A stretch of DNA of 64,000 nt from an uncultured Clostridia bacterium (GTDB lineage: Bacteria > Bacillota > Clostridia > Oscillospirales > Ruminococcaceae): assembly GCA_947630845.1 (NCBI GenBank), contig CANRJB010000006.1, positions 1 through 64,000 on the forward strand. The letters run 5' to 3'. Both the position numbers and the translations under genes were made by a program. How positions within the stretch are numbered: position 1 is the stretch's first letter; the number at the start of each line of letters is the position of its first letter. Positions 40,978 to 49,134 of this stretch are shown one piece after another. The notes beneath the pieces were generated by a model, which saw nothing but the letters and a program-made list of their open reading frames with translations, was not told the DNA's origin and did not search any database.

Positions 40978-41861
40978 TGAAGGAAATGACAACGGAAGCG
41001 TATCATTTGATCATCAAATCCATCAGGGGACTCTGCACTGTAGTGTCCCCTGATGGCATTTGTGGGGACTATCCGGCACGGGGCATTCTGCGCAGACGAG
41101 GACAGGAGCCGTATGTCGGAGATCATGTGCGGATAGAGGACGGCGCAATCGCAGAGGTACTTCCGAGGAAGAATGAGCTGATCCGTCCGCCGCTTGCGAA
41201 TCTTGACCAGCTTTGCTTTGTGGTGTCGATGTGTGAGCCGCAGCCGAATCTGCGTCTGCTGGACAAATTCATAGCCGTGTCGGCATACAAGCAGATCAGA
41301 CCGCTGCTGCTGCTGACAAAGATAGATCTTGCAGGCTATGACATGATCTATCAGCTCTACAGCTCGATCGGCATACCGATCCTGCCGGTCGATTATCAGA
41401 ATGCAGCATCGCTGGATGCTGTACGGGCAGCATTGCAGGGGAAGGTAAGTGCCCTGACCGGCAACACGGGCGCAGGCAAGTCCACGCTCCTCAATGCCCT
41501 TGACAGCAGTCTTGGACTTGCAACAGGGGAGATCAGCCAGAAACTCGGACGGGGCAGGCATACCACACGTCATGCACAGCTCTTTCCGCTTGCCGGAGGG
41601 GGATATATTGCCGATACACCGGGATTTTCGACATTTGATACCATGCGGTATGCCGTCATCCGGAAGGAAGAACTTGCGGACTGCTTTGCGGAGTTTGCGC
41701 CGTATACGGACAAGTGCCGGTTTCACGACTGTGCGCACGTCTGCGAAAAAGGCTGTGCTGTGCTGCAAGCTGTGAAGGACGGGCATATTCCGGAATCGAG
41801 ACATAAGAGCTATTGTGAGATGTACGAAGAAGCGAAACAGATCAGGGAGTGGGAGTTATGA
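40977..41861 (+). CDS. rsgA: Ribosome-associated circularly permuted GTPase RsgA
   Basis: This 294-aa protein assists 30S maturation. It has an N-terminal OB fold, then G4 'LLLTKIDLAGY' before G1 'GNTGAGKST', the permuted order, and 'GRHTTRHAQLF', 'DTPGFS'. A C-terminal zinc site follows ('CRFHDCAHVCEKGCAV'). The ATG overlaps the prkC stop by one base, and its TGA overlaps thiN by four. The context matches the Bacillus prpC-prkC-cpgA order. Confidence 0.95.
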   Translation: MKEMTTEAYHLIIKSIRGLCTVVSPDGICGDYPARGILRRRGQEPYVGDHVRIEDGAIAEVLPRKNELIRPPLANLDQLCFVVSMCEPQPNLRLLDKFIAVSAYKQIRPLLLLTKIDLAGYDMIYQLYSSIGIPILPVDYQNAASLDAVRAALQGKVSALTGNTGAGKSTLLNALDSSLGLATGEISQKLGRGRHTTRHAQLFPLAGGGYIADTPGFSTFDTMRYAVIRKEELADCFAEFAPYTDKCRFHDCAHVCEKGCAVLQAVKDGHIPESRHKSYCEMYEEAKQIREWEL

Positions 41862-42502
41862 CCGGCAGAGAACCGGCACACAGGCTATGCATTGTGATCG
41901 CAGGCGGCGATGTGAACGAGCAGATCATTCACCCGGAAGAGGCACTTGTGGTCTGTGCAGATTGTGGCTATCGTTACGCAAGGGCGCAGGGCATCAGACC
42001 GGATGCGATCGTGGGGGATTTTGACTCATGGACGGAGGAACTGCCCGAAGGGGTGGAGCTTGTGCAGCATCCGCCGGAAAAGGATGATACGGATACATGG
42101 CTTGCGATCGAATATGGAAAGGCGCAGGGCTGTGAGGAGTTTATGATCTTCGGAGCATTCGGGGGAGAACGCATTGACCATGCTGTTGCAAATCTCCAGC
42201 TTCTGCACCGGATGGCAGCAGAGGGAATGAACGGAAGGTGCTGTTACAGGAAGCAGAGCATGTTTGTACATGATTTCTCACGCAGGCATGAACTGAAGCT
42301 GAGTCTTGGGGAGCGTGCAGGATTTTCTTTGTTCTCCCTGACGGATGTCTGCACGGATGTGTCCATTGAGAATGCAAAATATCCGCTGTCCCATGCGGAA
42401 CTCCGGAATCACTGTCCGCTTGGTGTCAGCAATGAAGCAGCAGAGGGCTGTGACCATGTTGTCATCACAGCAAGTACCGGCATGATGCTGGTGGTGATAT
42501 GA
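41858..42502 (+). CDS. thiN: Thiamine pyrophosphokinase
   Basis: This 214-aa enzyme converts thiamine to thiamine diphosphate. 'VVCADCGYRYARAQGIRPDAIVGDFDSW' and 'HPPEKDDTDTWLAIEYG' are the ATP/substrate motifs, and 'IFGAFGGERIDHAVANLQLL' follows. The ATG overlaps the rsgA stop (ATGA). It is followed by spoVM, as in Bacillus. The rpe gene found between them in Bacillus is absent. Confidence 0.92.
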   Translation: MTGREPAHRLCIVIAGGDVNEQIIHPEEALVVCADCGYRYARAQGIRPDAIVGDFDSWTEELPEGVELVQHPPEKDDTDTWLAIEYGKAQGCEEFMIFGAFGGERIDHAVANLQLLHRMAAEGMNGRCCYRKQSMFVHDFSRRHELKLSLGERAGFSLFSLTDVCTDVSIENAKYPLSHAELRNHCPLGVSNEAAEGCDHVVITASTGMMLVVI

Positions 42503-42563
42503 CATGCACCGAATCCCTGAAACGGCATATACTACAGTATACCAATTCAGGAGGGTGATACTT

Positions 42564-42650
42564 ATGAAGATCGTTGTCATCAAAAGTCCGAAACTGCTGT
42601 CCGGTGTGTTCCGGCTGATATTTCATATCAAAAAAGAGGACTGTGAGTGA
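42564..42650 (+). CDS. spoVM: Stage V sporulation protein SpoVM (28 aa)
   Basis: The 28-aa product starts MKIVVIKSPKLLSGVF and ends in a charged tail. Bacillus SpoVM is a 26-aa amphipathic peptide starting MKFYTIKLPKFLGGI; the I-K-x-P-K-x-L/F-x-G pattern with the key proline at position 9 is kept. SpoVM marks the convex forespore membrane for coat assembly. GGAGGGTG precedes the ATG. The place after thiN is the same as in Bacillus, which makes the call firm despite the size. Confidence 0.9.
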   Translation: MKIVVIKSPKLLSGVFRLIFHIKKEDCE

Positions 42651-42661
42651 ATCCTGAGAAT

Positions 42662-42695
42662 GAGAGAAATGCCGCATGCATTTCTCTCTTTTCTT
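42662..42695 (+). terminator. Terminator after spoVM
   Basis: GAGAGAAATGC (42662-42672) pairs perfectly with GCATTTCTCTC (42678-42688) over a five-base loop, followed by TTTTCTT. It closes the long prpC-spoVM operon. Confidence 0.9.
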
Positions 42696-42728
42696 ATGCA
42701 TAGGATGGAACAGAAAGGAGTGGAACGC

Positions 42729-43028
42729 ATGGAAGATGTCATTGTCGAAATTCCGCAGCCGTCAGAGGAAACCCCATGGGAACCGCCTGTCCTGAAAACC
42801 GAGGTTCATGAGGGAAAGCCGGAAAAGAAAGACGTACAGAGTGCGGCAGATGTGTTTTTTATGCAGTATGTGATCTGCATTCTGGTGTTGACGCTGCTGC
42901 TGGTGATACGGCTGTATGATGAGGAACTGTTCCGGGATGTGACAAACACGTTCAGTGAACGGATGCATGCGCCTTCTGTGCCGTGGGCAGAAAATCTGGT
43001 ACAGATCGTGAGGGGACTTTGGAGCTAA
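42729..43028 (+). CDS. Small single-pass membrane protein, partner of the M50 protease
   Basis: This 99-aa protein has an acidic proline-rich cytoplasmic N-terminus (about residues 1-40) and one hydrophobic helix ('MQYVICILVLTLLLVIRLY', about 45-65). A short C-terminal part follows. The ATG at 42729 has AAAGGAG. It overlaps the M50 gene, so the two are co-translated. Position and topology recall SpoIVFA before SpoIVFB, but sequence similarity is not evident. The function is inferred from context only. Confidence 0.7.
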   Translation: MEDVIVEIPQPSEETPWEPPVLKTEVHEGKPEKKDVQSAADVFFMQYVICILVLTLLLVIRLYDEELFRDVTNTFSERMHAPSVPWAENLVQIVRGLWS

Positions 43029-43573
43029 GATGCGGAGGCTGCCGGATCGTGGTGGATTTCGGATTTCCGGCAATGGCGGCAGTGCTGTTCCTTTGGGGAG
43101 ACGGCGACATGCTGACAAGGCTGATGGCAGTCTGTATGCTGCATGAGCTGGGGCATGGTCTGGCGATGTGGGCGACCCGTGCCGGTGTCAGGGAGATACG
43201 CTTCTATGCCGCCGGGATGCAGATGCGGACGAATCCCTTCTTTCTGACTGTGCCGCAGCTCCTTTGCATTTATGTGAGCGGTCCTGCGGTCAATCTGCTG
43301 TTTGCATTCCTGCTGCGGCATCAGGATACCGGAACGGCAGCACTGCATCTGTGCATGGGGTGTTTCAATCTGCTGCCGTTCCGGATGCTGGATGGTGGGG
43401 CAGCACTCGAATGTCTGTGGGAGGACAAGCCGGGGATACAGCGTGTCCGGCAGGTGTTCTGTACGCTGCTGGCGGCTGCGGCGGCGGTGTGTCTCTGGGC
43501 GTGGAAGGTGCAGAATCCTGCGCTGTATCTGATGGCAGCTTATCTGGGAGCTGCGGAGTGGATAGGCACTTGA
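43019..43573 (+). CDS. M50-family site-2 protease (SpoIVFB-like)
   Basis: This intramembrane zinc protease of about 184 aa has 'MLHELGHGLAMWA' (HExxH) and 'CFNLLPFRMLDGG' (N-x2-P-x3-LDG) in separate helices. It lacks PDZ or CBS domains, so it is the compact SpoIVFB type. The start is uncertain. The TTG at 43019 after GAGGGG gives 'MELRCGGCRIVVDFGF', which resembles relatives; GTG at 43049 is possible. In sporulators this protease activates sigma-K, and a BofA-like gene lies at 8818. The substrate here is unknown. Confidence 0.82.
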   Translation: MELRCGGCRIVVDFGFPAMAAVLFLWGDGDMLTRLMAVCMLHELGHGLAMWATRAGVREIRFYAAGMQMRTNPFFLTVPQLLCIYVSGPAVNLLFAFLLRHQDTGTAALHLCMGCFNLLPFRMLDGGAALECLWEDKPGIQRVRQVFCTLLAAAAAVCLWAWKVQNPALYLMAAYLGAAEWIGT

Positions 43574-43598
43574 CAAAGCATTGCCATTATGATAGAAT
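43570..43598 (+). promoter_or_regulatory. Promoter before the small ORF and radical-SAM genes
   Basis: TTGACA (43570-43575), 17 bases, and TAGAAT (43593-43598). Transcription would begin about 10 bases before the start region of the 38-codon ORF. Confidence 0.7.
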
Positions 43599-43616
43599 TA
43601 TCGTAAAGGCGGTGAG

Positions 43617-43733
43617 CTGCTGTTCTTTACAGAACATTCTACCCGAACGCACAAGCCGCTTCTGCGTGTGACGGATACGCTTGAAAACCGTGAAAAGTAC
43701 GCTGCATTTCTGAATAAGGATGAAAAAGAATAA
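43617..43733 (+). CDS. Possible 38-residue protein with CTG start or damaged start
   Basis: An open frame with protein-like composition runs to the TAA at 43731. It starts LLFFTEHSTRTHKPLLRV and ends KYAAFLNKDEKE. It begins after AAAGGCGGTGAG, but no ATG, GTG or TTG is in frame; the nearest candidates are CTG at 43617 and 43620. A GTG at 43612 is out of frame by one base, so one extra G would restore a normal start. It sits directly behind a strong promoter and ends one base before the likely start of the next gene. It may be a short protein, a frameshifted gene or a leader peptide. Confidence 0.4.
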   Translation: MLFFTEHSTRTHKPLLRVTDTLENREKYAAFLNKDEKE

Positions 43734-43734
43734 C

Positions 43735-45567
43735 ATGAAGAAGAAACTGGAATCTTTTTTGCTTGATGTGCAAAAACCGTCACGCTACTGCGGCGGTGAA
43801 GTCGGGCAGATCGTAAAGGACAAGGAAAAGGTGGACGTGCGGTTTGCGTTCTGCTTTCCGGATATCTATGATGTGGGCATGTCGCACCTTGGGATGAAGA
43901 TCCTCTATTCGCTCATCAATGAGCGTGAGAATTACTGGTGCGAACGTGTCTTTGCGCCGTGGCAGGATATGGAGGAGATCATGCGCAGAGAGGGCATTCC
44001 GCTCTATGCGCTCGAGAGTCTTGATCCGGTGAAGGAATTTGATTTTGTCGGCTTTACGCTGCAATATGAGATGTCCTACACAACAATTCTCAATATGCTT
44101 GATCTTGCAGGTATTCCCATCTGGCAGAGGGAACGGGGCGAGAACATTGCGCCGATGGTGGTGGCAGGAGGACCTTGCTGCTGCAATCCCGAACCGTTGG
44201 CAGATTTTTTTGATCTGTTTATTTTGGGAGAGGGCGAAGAAGTCAATCTGGAGCTGATGGACTTATACCGTGACATGCGTGACAGAGGTGCGTCACGTTC
44301 GGAATTTCTGAGGGCAGCCGCACAGATCGAGGGCATCTATGTGCCGTCGCTGTACGATGTGGCATACCATGCAGACGGCACAGTAAAGTCGGTCACGCCG
44401 CAGGGACATGCACCTGCTGTTGTGAGAAAGCGTGTGATCGTTGACTTTGACAAGGTGTACTATCCGGAACAGGTCGTCGTGCCGTTCATCGAGATCGTGC
44501 ATGACAGGGTGTCGGTCGAGGTGCTGCGTGGCTGCATCAGGGGCTGCCGGTTCTGTCAGGCAGGCTTTTTATACCGACCGTTCCGGGAAAAATCGCCGGA
44601 AACCATCTGTGCAGAGGGCAGGGCATTGTGTGAGCATTCCGGCTATGATGAGCTGTCGCTCTCATCGCTGAGTACCTCCGATCATTCCCGTCTGGAGGAA
44701 ACGCTTGATGAGATGCTGACCTATACGGCACAGCGGCATATCAACCTGTCGCTGCCGTCCTTGCGTGTGGACAACTTTTCGCAGTCAGTGCTGGATAAGA
44801 TCACAGCCGTCCGCAAGAGCGGACTGACCTTTGCGCCCGAAGCAGGCACACAGCGTCTGCGTGATGTCATCAACAAGAATGTCACGGAGGAAGAACTCAT
44901 GCGCACCTGCAAGATCGCCTTTGACGGGGGCTATACACAGGTGAAGCTCTACTTCATGATGGGACTGCCGACGGAAACGGATGATGATATTGTGGGAATT
45001 GCTGACCTTGCGCAAAAAGTGGTGGATCTGTTTTATGACATGCCCGACCGGGCAAAGGGAAAGCTGCAAGTGAGCATCAGTGCGGCGACATTTGTCCCGA
45101 AGCCGTTCACACCGTTTGAATTTGAGCCGCAGATGGAGAAGGAAGAGATCCTCCGCCGTCAGGAGATCCTGCGCAGGGCTGTGAAGTCGAAGAGGGTCAG
45201 AGTCAGCATGCATGTATCCGATGTCAGCCAGATAGAAGCGGTACTGGCACGAGGTGACAGACGGCTTGGGCGTGTGCTGTATGAGGTATGGAAAAACGGC
45301 GGACATCTTGATAGCTGGGAGGAGTATTTTGATGCCGGACGCTGGTATGCGGCATTTGAGACATGCGGACTTGATCCGGCATTCTATGCTAACCGCAGGA
45401 GGGACTATGAGGAAGTCATGCCGTGGGATCATATTGACTACATGGTGTCGAAGCAGTTTCTCATCCGTGAGAACGAGAAGGCACATGCCGGCGTGATCAC
45501 GCCGACGTGCAGGGAGCAATGCGCCGGCTGTGGTGCAAACAGTTGTCTGGGGAGGGCATGCTTTTGA
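43735..45567 (+). CDS. TIGR03960-family B12-binding/radical-SAM protein
   Basis: This protein of about 610 aa has an N-terminal B12-binding-like fold ('FPDIYDVGMSHLGMKILYSLIN') and a radical-SAM core with C-x3-C-x2-C in 'RGCIRGCRFCQAG'. A cysteine-rich end ('EQCAGCGANSCLGRACF') closes it. Family members pair with TIGR03936, as here. The reaction is not established. The ATG at 43735 directly follows the small ORF's stop, suggesting coupling; ATG 43720 would add five residues. Confidence 0.9.
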   Translation: MKKKLESFLLDVQKPSRYCGGEVGQIVKDKEKVDVRFAFCFPDIYDVGMSHLGMKILYSLINERENYWCERVFAPWQDMEEIMRREGIPLYALESLDPVKEFDFVGFTLQYEMSYTTILNMLDLAGIPIWQRERGENIAPMVVAGGPCCCNPEPLADFFDLFILGEGEEVNLELMDLYRDMRDRGASRSEFLRAAAQIEGIYVPSLYDVAYHADGTVKSVTPQGHAPAVVRKRVIVDFDKVYYPEQVVVPFIEIVHDRVSVEVLRGCIRGCRFCQAGFLYRPFREKSPETICAEGRALCEHSGYDELSLSSLSTSDHSRLEETLDEMLTYTAQRHINLSLPSLRVDNFSQSVLDKITAVRKSGLTFAPEAGTQRLRDVINKNVTEEELMRTCKIAFDGGYTQVKLYFMMGLPTETDDDIVGIADLAQKVVDLFYDMPDRAKGKLQVSISAATFVPKPFTPFEFEPQMEKEEILRRQEILRRAVKSKRVRVSMHVSDVSQIEAVLARGDRRLGRVLYEVWKNGGHLDSWEEYFDAGRWYAAFETCGLDPAFYANRRRDYEEVMPWDHIDYMVSKQFLIRENEKAHAGVITPTCREQCAGCGANSCLGRACF

Positions 45568-46208
45568 AGGACTACCGTATCGTCTTTGAAAAAACGGGAC
45601 GGATGATATATATTTCCCACCTTGATCTGAACCGCTGTATGCTGCGTGCGGTGAGACGTTCGGGTCTGCCGGCATGGTATACGGAGGGGTTTCATCCGCA
45701 TTTGTATCTGATGTTTCCGCTGGCATTGTCGCTGGGGACGGAGAGTGTGTGCGAGGCGATGGACATCCGCCTGACGGAGGAGATGCCGGAGGAGGAGATA
45801 TGCATGCACCTGAACGCAGCACTTCCGGAGGGACTGCATGCCCATGACGTGCATACGCCGCAGTATATGACAAAGGATATCGGCAGCGCACGCTATGAAG
45901 TCATCCTGCAAGGAGAGGGGCTGTCGGAGGCATGGGAGACATTTCTGGCACAGGAGCAGATCATAGCCCCGAAGCATACCAAAAAAGGCATGAAGGACAT
46001 TGACATCCGTCCTATGCTGACCACCGAGGAGATGCACACAGAGGGAGACAAGCTTATCCTGACACTTCGCCTGCCTGCCGGGAACGAGAGAAACCTGAAT
46101 GTGGGGGTAGTGCTAAGTGCGTTCGGAAAGCACGCAGATAAGCCTTTTTTGACAAAAAAAGTGTGCCGGACAAAAATTTTTTGCATAAATGGGGAAGAAT
46201 TTTTCTGA
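45558..46208 (+). CDS. TIGR03936-family (DUF2344) radical-SAM-associated protein
   Basis: This protein of about 216 aa has 'RIVFEKTGRMIYISHLDLNRCMLRAVRRSGLPAWYTEGFHPH', the family signature. In some genomes it is fused to the C-terminus of TIGR03960 proteins; here it is a separate gene overlapping the upstream stop. The start is ATG 45558 or TTG 45564. The TTG has the better distance (eight bases) from GGAGG. It presumably acts with the upstream radical-SAM enzyme in an unknown modification. Confidence 0.9.
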   Translation: MLLKDYRIVFEKTGRMIYISHLDLNRCMLRAVRRSGLPAWYTEGFHPHLYLMFPLALSLGTESVCEAMDIRLTEEMPEEEICMHLNAALPEGLHAHDVHTPQYMTKDIGSARYEVILQGEGLSEAWETFLAQEQIIAPKHTKKGMKDIDIRPMLTTEEMHTEGDKLILTLRLPAGNERNLNVGVVLSAFGKHADKPFLTKKVCRTKIFCINGEEFF

Positions 46209-46214
46209 AAACAC

Positions 46215-46243
46215 TTGCATTTTTTCCCGAAATGTGATATGAT
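46215..46243 (+). promoter_or_regulatory. Promoter of rplS
   Basis: TTGCAT (46215-46220), 17 bases, and TATGAT (46238-46243). Confidence 0.65.
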
Positions 46244-46249
46244 AGAAAA

Positions 46250-46435
46250 GCATTTGAAATCCGTCCGGGTCACTGTGCCCGGATGAGGGTTAATGCCGTA
46301 AGACATTAAATCGTTTCATCCTCTGGCGTGAGCTATTCTGTGAAGGTAAGGAGCAGCACGGCAGCAGTCCGTATGTGCTGAGTGCGGACAGTGGGCGGCG
46401 TGTATGAAGAAGCGGAAATTCAGGAGGTAAAGAAA
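46250..46435 (+). ncRNA. Ribosomal protein L19 leader (structured 5' region)
   Basis: About 185 transcribed bases precede rplS. Hairpins are visible at TCCGGG (46264-46269) with CCCGGA (46278-46283), at AATG...CATT (46292-46307), and around AGCACGG with CCGTATGTGCT. Bacillota often have an L19 leader that mediates autoregulation. Length and position fit, but the class was not tested by alignment. Confidence 0.45.
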
Positions 46436-46777
46436 ATGGATGCATTGAAACTCATCAGCGAAGCAAGCATGAAGCAGGACGTTCCTGCCGTAGAGATCGG
46501 TGATACCGTCAAGGTACACGTCCGCATCAAGGAGGGCGACAAGAGCCGTATTCAGGTGTTCGAGGGTACTGTCATTGCCAAGAAGCACGGCGGCATCAGT
46601 GAGACTTTTACGGTCAGACGTGTGGCACATGGCTGCGGTATCGAGCGTGTGTTCCCGCTGCACTCCCCTGTTGTTGACAAGGTAGAGCTGGTAAGACACG
46701 GTAAAGTACGCAGAGCAAAGCTCTACTATCTGCGTGACAGAGTCGGTAAGGCTGCCAAGGTCAAGGAACAGCTTTAA
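46436..46777 (+). CDS. rplS: 50S ribosomal protein L19
   Basis: This 113-aa protein sits at the subunit interface. '[26 protein letters not shown]', '[26 protein letters not shown]' and '[33 protein letters not shown]' are consensus. The ATG at 46436 has AGGAGGT; an upstream frame start lies in the leader. It is followed by a terminator-like hairpin and lepB. Confidence 0.97.
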   Translation: MDALKLISEASMKQDVPAVEIGDTVKVHVRIKEGDKSRIQVFEGTVIAKKHGGISETFTVRRVAHGCGIERVFPLHSPVVDKVELVRHGKVRRAKLYYLRDRVGKAAKVKEQL

Positions 46778-46807
46778 GACTCTGAGGAAAGGCAAGTGTA
46801 CAGATGC

Positions 46808-46842
46808 AGGAGGCAAGTCAGCTTGTCTCTTGCCTCTTGTTC
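46808..46842 (+). terminator. Hairpin between rplS and lepB
   Basis: GAGGCAAG (46810-46817) pairs with CTTGCCTC (46829-46836), followed by TTGTTC and, later, TTTTTT. It probably limits readthrough into lepB. Confidence 0.55.
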
Positions 46843-46886
46843 ATCTTGCTTTTTTGCTATCTTTATGAAGGAAAGGCGGAGTGGCT

Positions 46887-47615
46887 ATGGAAGATACGCA
46901 GATGCAGCAGACAGCAGAACTGTCAGACGGGACAGAGACTGCCGCAGAAAAAACAGACAGCGTGGAAGAGACTGCCGCAGCGGAAGCGGAGGAAACTGCT
47001 GCACCGCAGAAGAAAATTTCAATATTTAATGAAGTGATAGAGATTCTGGAAAGCATGTTAGTCCCTGCCTTTGTCATCCTGCTGCTGTTCAGCTATCTGA
47101 TGCGTCCGGTGACAGTGGATGGCAGATCCATGGTGCCGACGCTGCACGATCAGGACAGACTGCTGATGTACCGGCTGTTCTATACCCCGGAGCAGGGAGA
47201 TATCGTGGTCGTCAGCGACTACGGCGGCAATGTGCTTGATGGAAACGGCAATGTAGTGCCGAGCGGCTATTCTCTTGATGAAAATCTGATCAAGCGTGTG
47301 ATCGCTGTGGGGGGACAGAAGCTTGAGGTCAGAAGTGCGGAAGGTGCGGTCTATGTGGACGATGTGCGTCTGGACGAGCCGTATATCCATGAACTGACCA
47401 TGACAGACGACAGAGCGTTCAACTATCCGATCACCATTCCGGAGGGCTATGTCTTTGTGATGGGCGACAACCGCAACCATTCCACAGACAGCCGCAGCGT
47501 GAGCGTAGGTCTGGTAAAGGAGGAGAACATACTCGGCAGAGCCTACTTCCGGTATCGTGCGATGCCGGATACGGTGGAAGATCTGCCGAAAGGGAAGCTC
47601 GGCTTTCTTCACTGA
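46887..47615 (+). CDS. lepB: Signal peptidase I, first copy
   Basis: This 242-aa type I signal peptidase has an acidic Thr/Ala/Glu-rich cytoplasmic N-terminus (about residues 1-48) and one membrane helix. The catalytic serine is S81 in 'GRSMVPTL', and the lysine is K136 in 'IKRVIAVGG'. Box E 'GYVFVMGDNRNHSTDSRSVG-like' follows. It cuts signal peptides from exported proteins. The ATG at 46887 is after AAAGGCGGAG. A second copy lies 17 bases downstream. Confidence 0.94.
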   Translation: MEDTQMQQTAELSDGTETAAEKTDSVEETAAAEAEETAAPQKKISIFNEVIEILESMLVPAFVILLLFSYLMRPVTVDGRSMVPTLHDQDRLLMYRLFYTPEQGDIVVVSDYGGNVLDGNGNVVPSGYSLDENLIKRVIAVGGQKLEVRSAEGAVYVDDVRLDEPYIHELTMTDDRAFNYPITIPEGYVFVMGDNRNHSTDSRSVSVGLVKEENILGRAYFRYRAMPDTVEDLPKGKLGFLH

Positions 47616-47632
47616 GTGCCGGAGGAGAGAGC

Positions 47633-48244
47633 ATGAGGGAATATGTGCGTTTTACAAAGAACAAGACGGTACACGGGCTGATCGGCATGCTGTTGGATGT
47701 GGTGGAATATGCGCTGCTGTCGCTGTTCTGCATCATACTGCTTTGTATCTATGTGTTCCGTTTTGCGACAGTGCAGGGGGACTCCATGCTTCCGACACTT
47801 GAGGAGGGCAACCAGCTTCTGGTGAATGCCCTCGACATGCATCCGGAATGCGGAGATATCATCATCATAGATGCACAGCGTGCAGGACTGCTGCGCAAGG
47901 AAACCGGTGAGCCGTACCAGATCGACGGACTGCACAAGGTCATCGTCAAGCGTGTGGTCGCAGTGGAGGGACAGACACTTGAGCTGGATTTTGACAAGGG
48001 TCTTGTCTACCGGGATGGCGTTGTGTTGGATGAGCCGTACTGCAACACCATGACCACTGCGCCCGCAGTCAATGCAGCGTTCAAGTACCCGATGACCATC
48101 CCGAAGGGCTATGTGTTCGTGATGGGGGATAACCGGGCAGTGTCAATGGACAGCCGCTACAGTGATGTGGGGCTTGTGCCGGTGACGGAGATCGAGGGGA
48201 AGGTGGTCTTCCGGCTGCGTCCGGAATTTGGCTCGCTGAGTTAG
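47633..48244 (+). CDS. Signal peptidase I, second copy
   Basis: This 203-aa protein has one membrane helix (about residues 18-42), catalytic S51 in 'GDSMLPTL', K106 in 'VKRVVAVEG' and 'VFVMGDNRAVSMDSR'. It lacks the acidic N-terminal tail of the upstream copy, and the two differ through most of the length, so duplication is not recent. CGGAGGAGA precedes the ATG. Different substrate preference is possible but not shown. Confidence 0.94.
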   Translation: MREYVRFTKNKTVHGLIGMLLDVVEYALLSLFCIILLCIYVFRFATVQGDSMLPTLEEGNQLLVNALDMHPECGDIIIIDAQRAGLLRKETGEPYQIDGLHKVIVKRVVAVEGQTLELDFDKGLVYRDGVVLDEPYCNTMTTAPAVNAAFKYPMTIPKGYVFVMGDNRAVSMDSRYSDVGLVPVTEIEGKVVFRLRPEFGSLS

Positions 48245-48253
48245 GAGGACACA

Positions 48254-49132
48254 ATGTCAGAAATACAGATCGGCAGCATCCAATGGTTTCCCGGTCATAT
48301 GACAAAGACAAAGCGAATGATCGCAGCGAATTTGTCTCTTGTGGACGGTGTGGCCGTGCTGCTTGATGCAAGGATCCCACAGAGCAGCTGTAATCCGGAT
48401 CTGACGGCACTGATGCAGGGAAAGCCCTGCATGCTGCTGCTCAACAAGGCAGATACCGCAGACCCCGATATGACCGCACGCTGGGTACAGTATTACAGGA
48501 CACAGGGTATCCCGGCAATGTCGGCAGACTGTGTGAGCGGCAGGGGGCTGAAACAATTCCTGCCGTTTGTCAGGGAGCAGCTGCTGAAGGAATTGGTTGA
48601 AAAATGGAAAAAATCCGGCATGGTCGGCAGACCTGTGCGGCTGATGGTCGTGGGCATCCCGAATGTGGGCAAGTCCTCATTTATCAACAAAATGGCAGGC
48701 ACAAAACGTGCGAAGGCAGAGGACAGACCCGGTGTCACCCGGACAAAGCAATGGGTGCGCATAGACGAGGGGACGGAATTTCTCGATATGCCCGGTGTGC
48801 TTGCCCCGAAGCTGCATGACCAGCAGGCAGCACTCCGGCTTGCCTTTACGGGTGCGATCCGTGACCAGATACTGGATGTGGAGGCACTTGCCATGTTGCT
48901 GCTTGCATATCTGCATGAGAGGTATCCGCAGTCACTTCTTGACCGGTATCGTCTGCAAACGGAGGAGACGGATGGAGATGTGCTGCTTGAGCTGGTCGGC
49001 AGGAAGCGTGGTATGCTGCTGCCGGGCGGCGTGGTGGACACGGAACGTGCGGCAGCGACAGTCCTCGATGATTTCCGTGGCGGAAAACTGGGCAGAATTA
49101 CGTTGGAGATGCCCCCGAAAAAGGAGGCATGA
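48254..49132 (+). CDS. rbgA: Ribosome biogenesis GTPase RbgA (YlqF)
   Basis: This 292-aa permuted GTPase acts in late 50S assembly. It begins 'IQWFPGHMTKTKRMI' and has G4 'LLNKADTAD' before G1 'GIPNVGKSSFINKMAG', and 'RPGVTRTKQW' and 'LDMPGVLAP' follow. AGGAGG precedes the ATG. It ends overlapping the leader of rnhB. The order rplS-(lepB)-rbgA-rnhB-yraN is typical of Bacillota. Confidence 0.95.
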   Translation: MSEIQIGSIQWFPGHMTKTKRMIAANLSLVDGVAVLLDARIPQSSCNPDLTALMQGKPCMLLLNKADTADPDMTARWVQYYRTQGIPAMSADCVSGRGLKQFLPFVREQLLKELVEKWKKSGMVGRPVRLMVVGIPNVGKSSFINKMAGTKRAKAEDRPGVTRTKQWVRIDEGTEFLDMPGVLAPKLHDQQAALRLAFTGAIRDQILDVEALAMLLLAYLHERYPQSLLDRYRLQTEETDGDVLLELVGRKRGMLLPGGVVDTERAAATVLDDFRGGKLGRITLEMPPKKEA

Positions 49133-49134
49133 TC

